Translations under genes and position numbers: made by a program
Notes under the pieces: generated by a model
What the model was told of the DNA's origin: nothing
The model's input: the letters and a program-made list of their open reading frames with translations, nothing else
The model's database searches: none
Assembly: GCA_029211065.1 (NCBI GenBank)
Contig: JARGFK010000031.1
Span: 1 to 43,421 of the forward strand
Direction: 5' to 3'
Origin: Desulfobacterales bacterium
Lineage (GTDB): Bacteria > Desulfobacterota > Desulfobacteria > Desulfobacterales > JARGFK01
DNA length: 43,421 nucleotides
Part shown: positions 43,251 through 43,421 of the stretch, piece by piece
Position numbering within the stretch: the stretch's first letter is position 1
How the letters are laid out: the number at the start of each line of letters is the position of its first letter

Positions 43251-43421
43251 TTAAATTTGTAACAAGGAATAAATATTCTCATCGTTTTCAGGATTTAATA
43301 CACATTCAGCCGTCCGGTTTTGTCTGTCTGTTCCAATAATACCCAGTGTTAAGGATTTAAATTTTTCCAAAAGTTCCGCCTGGCTCAGGGGGTTTTCCGG
43401 CATGCCCCGGGGGATGTCCAC
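43251..43421 (-). CDS. MmgE/PrpD-family protein, partial (C-terminus)
   Basis: The frame ends at TAA 43251-43253 and runs off the right edge of the window. Its 56 visible residues include DIPRGMPENPLSQAELLEKF, which matches the C-terminal signature of MmgE/PrpD proteins (P-R/K-G-x-P-x-N-P-L-S). Members include 2-methylcitrate dehydratase and cis-aconitate decarboxylase. Its position beside the radical SAM gene suggests a link to organic-acid catabolism, but its start and operon lie outside the window. Confidence 0.75.
   Translation of the reverse strand: MDIPRGMPENPLSQAELLEKFKSLTLGIIGTDRQNRTAECVLNPENDENIYSLLQI

Overview
The window looks like chromosomal DNA of a Desulfobacterota (deltaproteobacterial, probably sulfate-reducer-like) organism with roughly 50% GC. 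This is inferred from the gene mix: a DUF255 thioredoxin-like protein, a sigma-54 regulator beside CBS-domain proteins and a DASS anion transporter, a TIGR04283-type glycosyltransferase, a DUF1573 protein that may contain selenocysteine, and enzymes of organic-acid metabolism. I see no rRNA, tRNA, CRISPR array, intact insertion sequence or prophage.

Layout. 1-1.5 kb holds a c-di-GMP-flavoured group: a membrane protein with MshEN-like repeats, a truncated PilZ domain and a lipoprotein lacking a proper start. 1.6-4 kb holds a zinc-ribbon miniprotein, FabH, a remnant of an L-aspartate-oxidase-like gene, a 50-residue lysine-rich protein and a cold-shock protein. 4.2-7.6 kb holds the DUF255 protein, a lipoprotein and an EamA transporter. 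7.6-15.4 kb is one long minus-strand regulatory and transport block: an unknown protein, a fused kinase/receiver remnant, a CBS protein, a DASS transporter, a histidine kinase and an NtrC-type regulator. A CBS-ACT gene follows behind an excellent sigma-54 promoter. 15.7-19 kb holds citrate synthase and the uracil salvage pair upp-uraA.

20-25.7 kb holds priA, the DUF1573 gene with an in-frame TGA exactly at the first Cys of its CGC motif, a HAD phosphatase and a transglutaminase-like protein. 26-38.5 kb is housekeeping mixed with accessory genes: a cNMP-binding protein, a lytic transglycosylase, a Cys-rich protein, a CoA-binding protein, polA, tag, a thioesterase, two glycosyltransferases, a ZIP transporter and a nucleoside-recognition protein. 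It also holds two broken genes (a deacetylase remnant and an alpha-hydroxy-acid oxidase) and a TPR protein.

38.8-43.4 kb looks like a catabolic island under a GntR/FCD regulator. It has a galactonate-dehydratase-like enolase-superfamily enzyme, a DUF1932 dehydrogenase, a divergent radical SAM protein with an unusual cysteine spacing, and the end of an MmgE/PrpD gene. The promoter between the divergent genes carries a near-ideal GntR operator over its -10 box.

The strongest leads are the possible selenoprotein at 22593-23324, the radical SAM-containing island, the sigma-54 promoter with upstream inverted repeats, and a recurring pattern of deletion scars (about 1.1, 3.0, 13.9, 36.5 and 37.15 kb). 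That pattern suggests either active genome erosion or assembly error.
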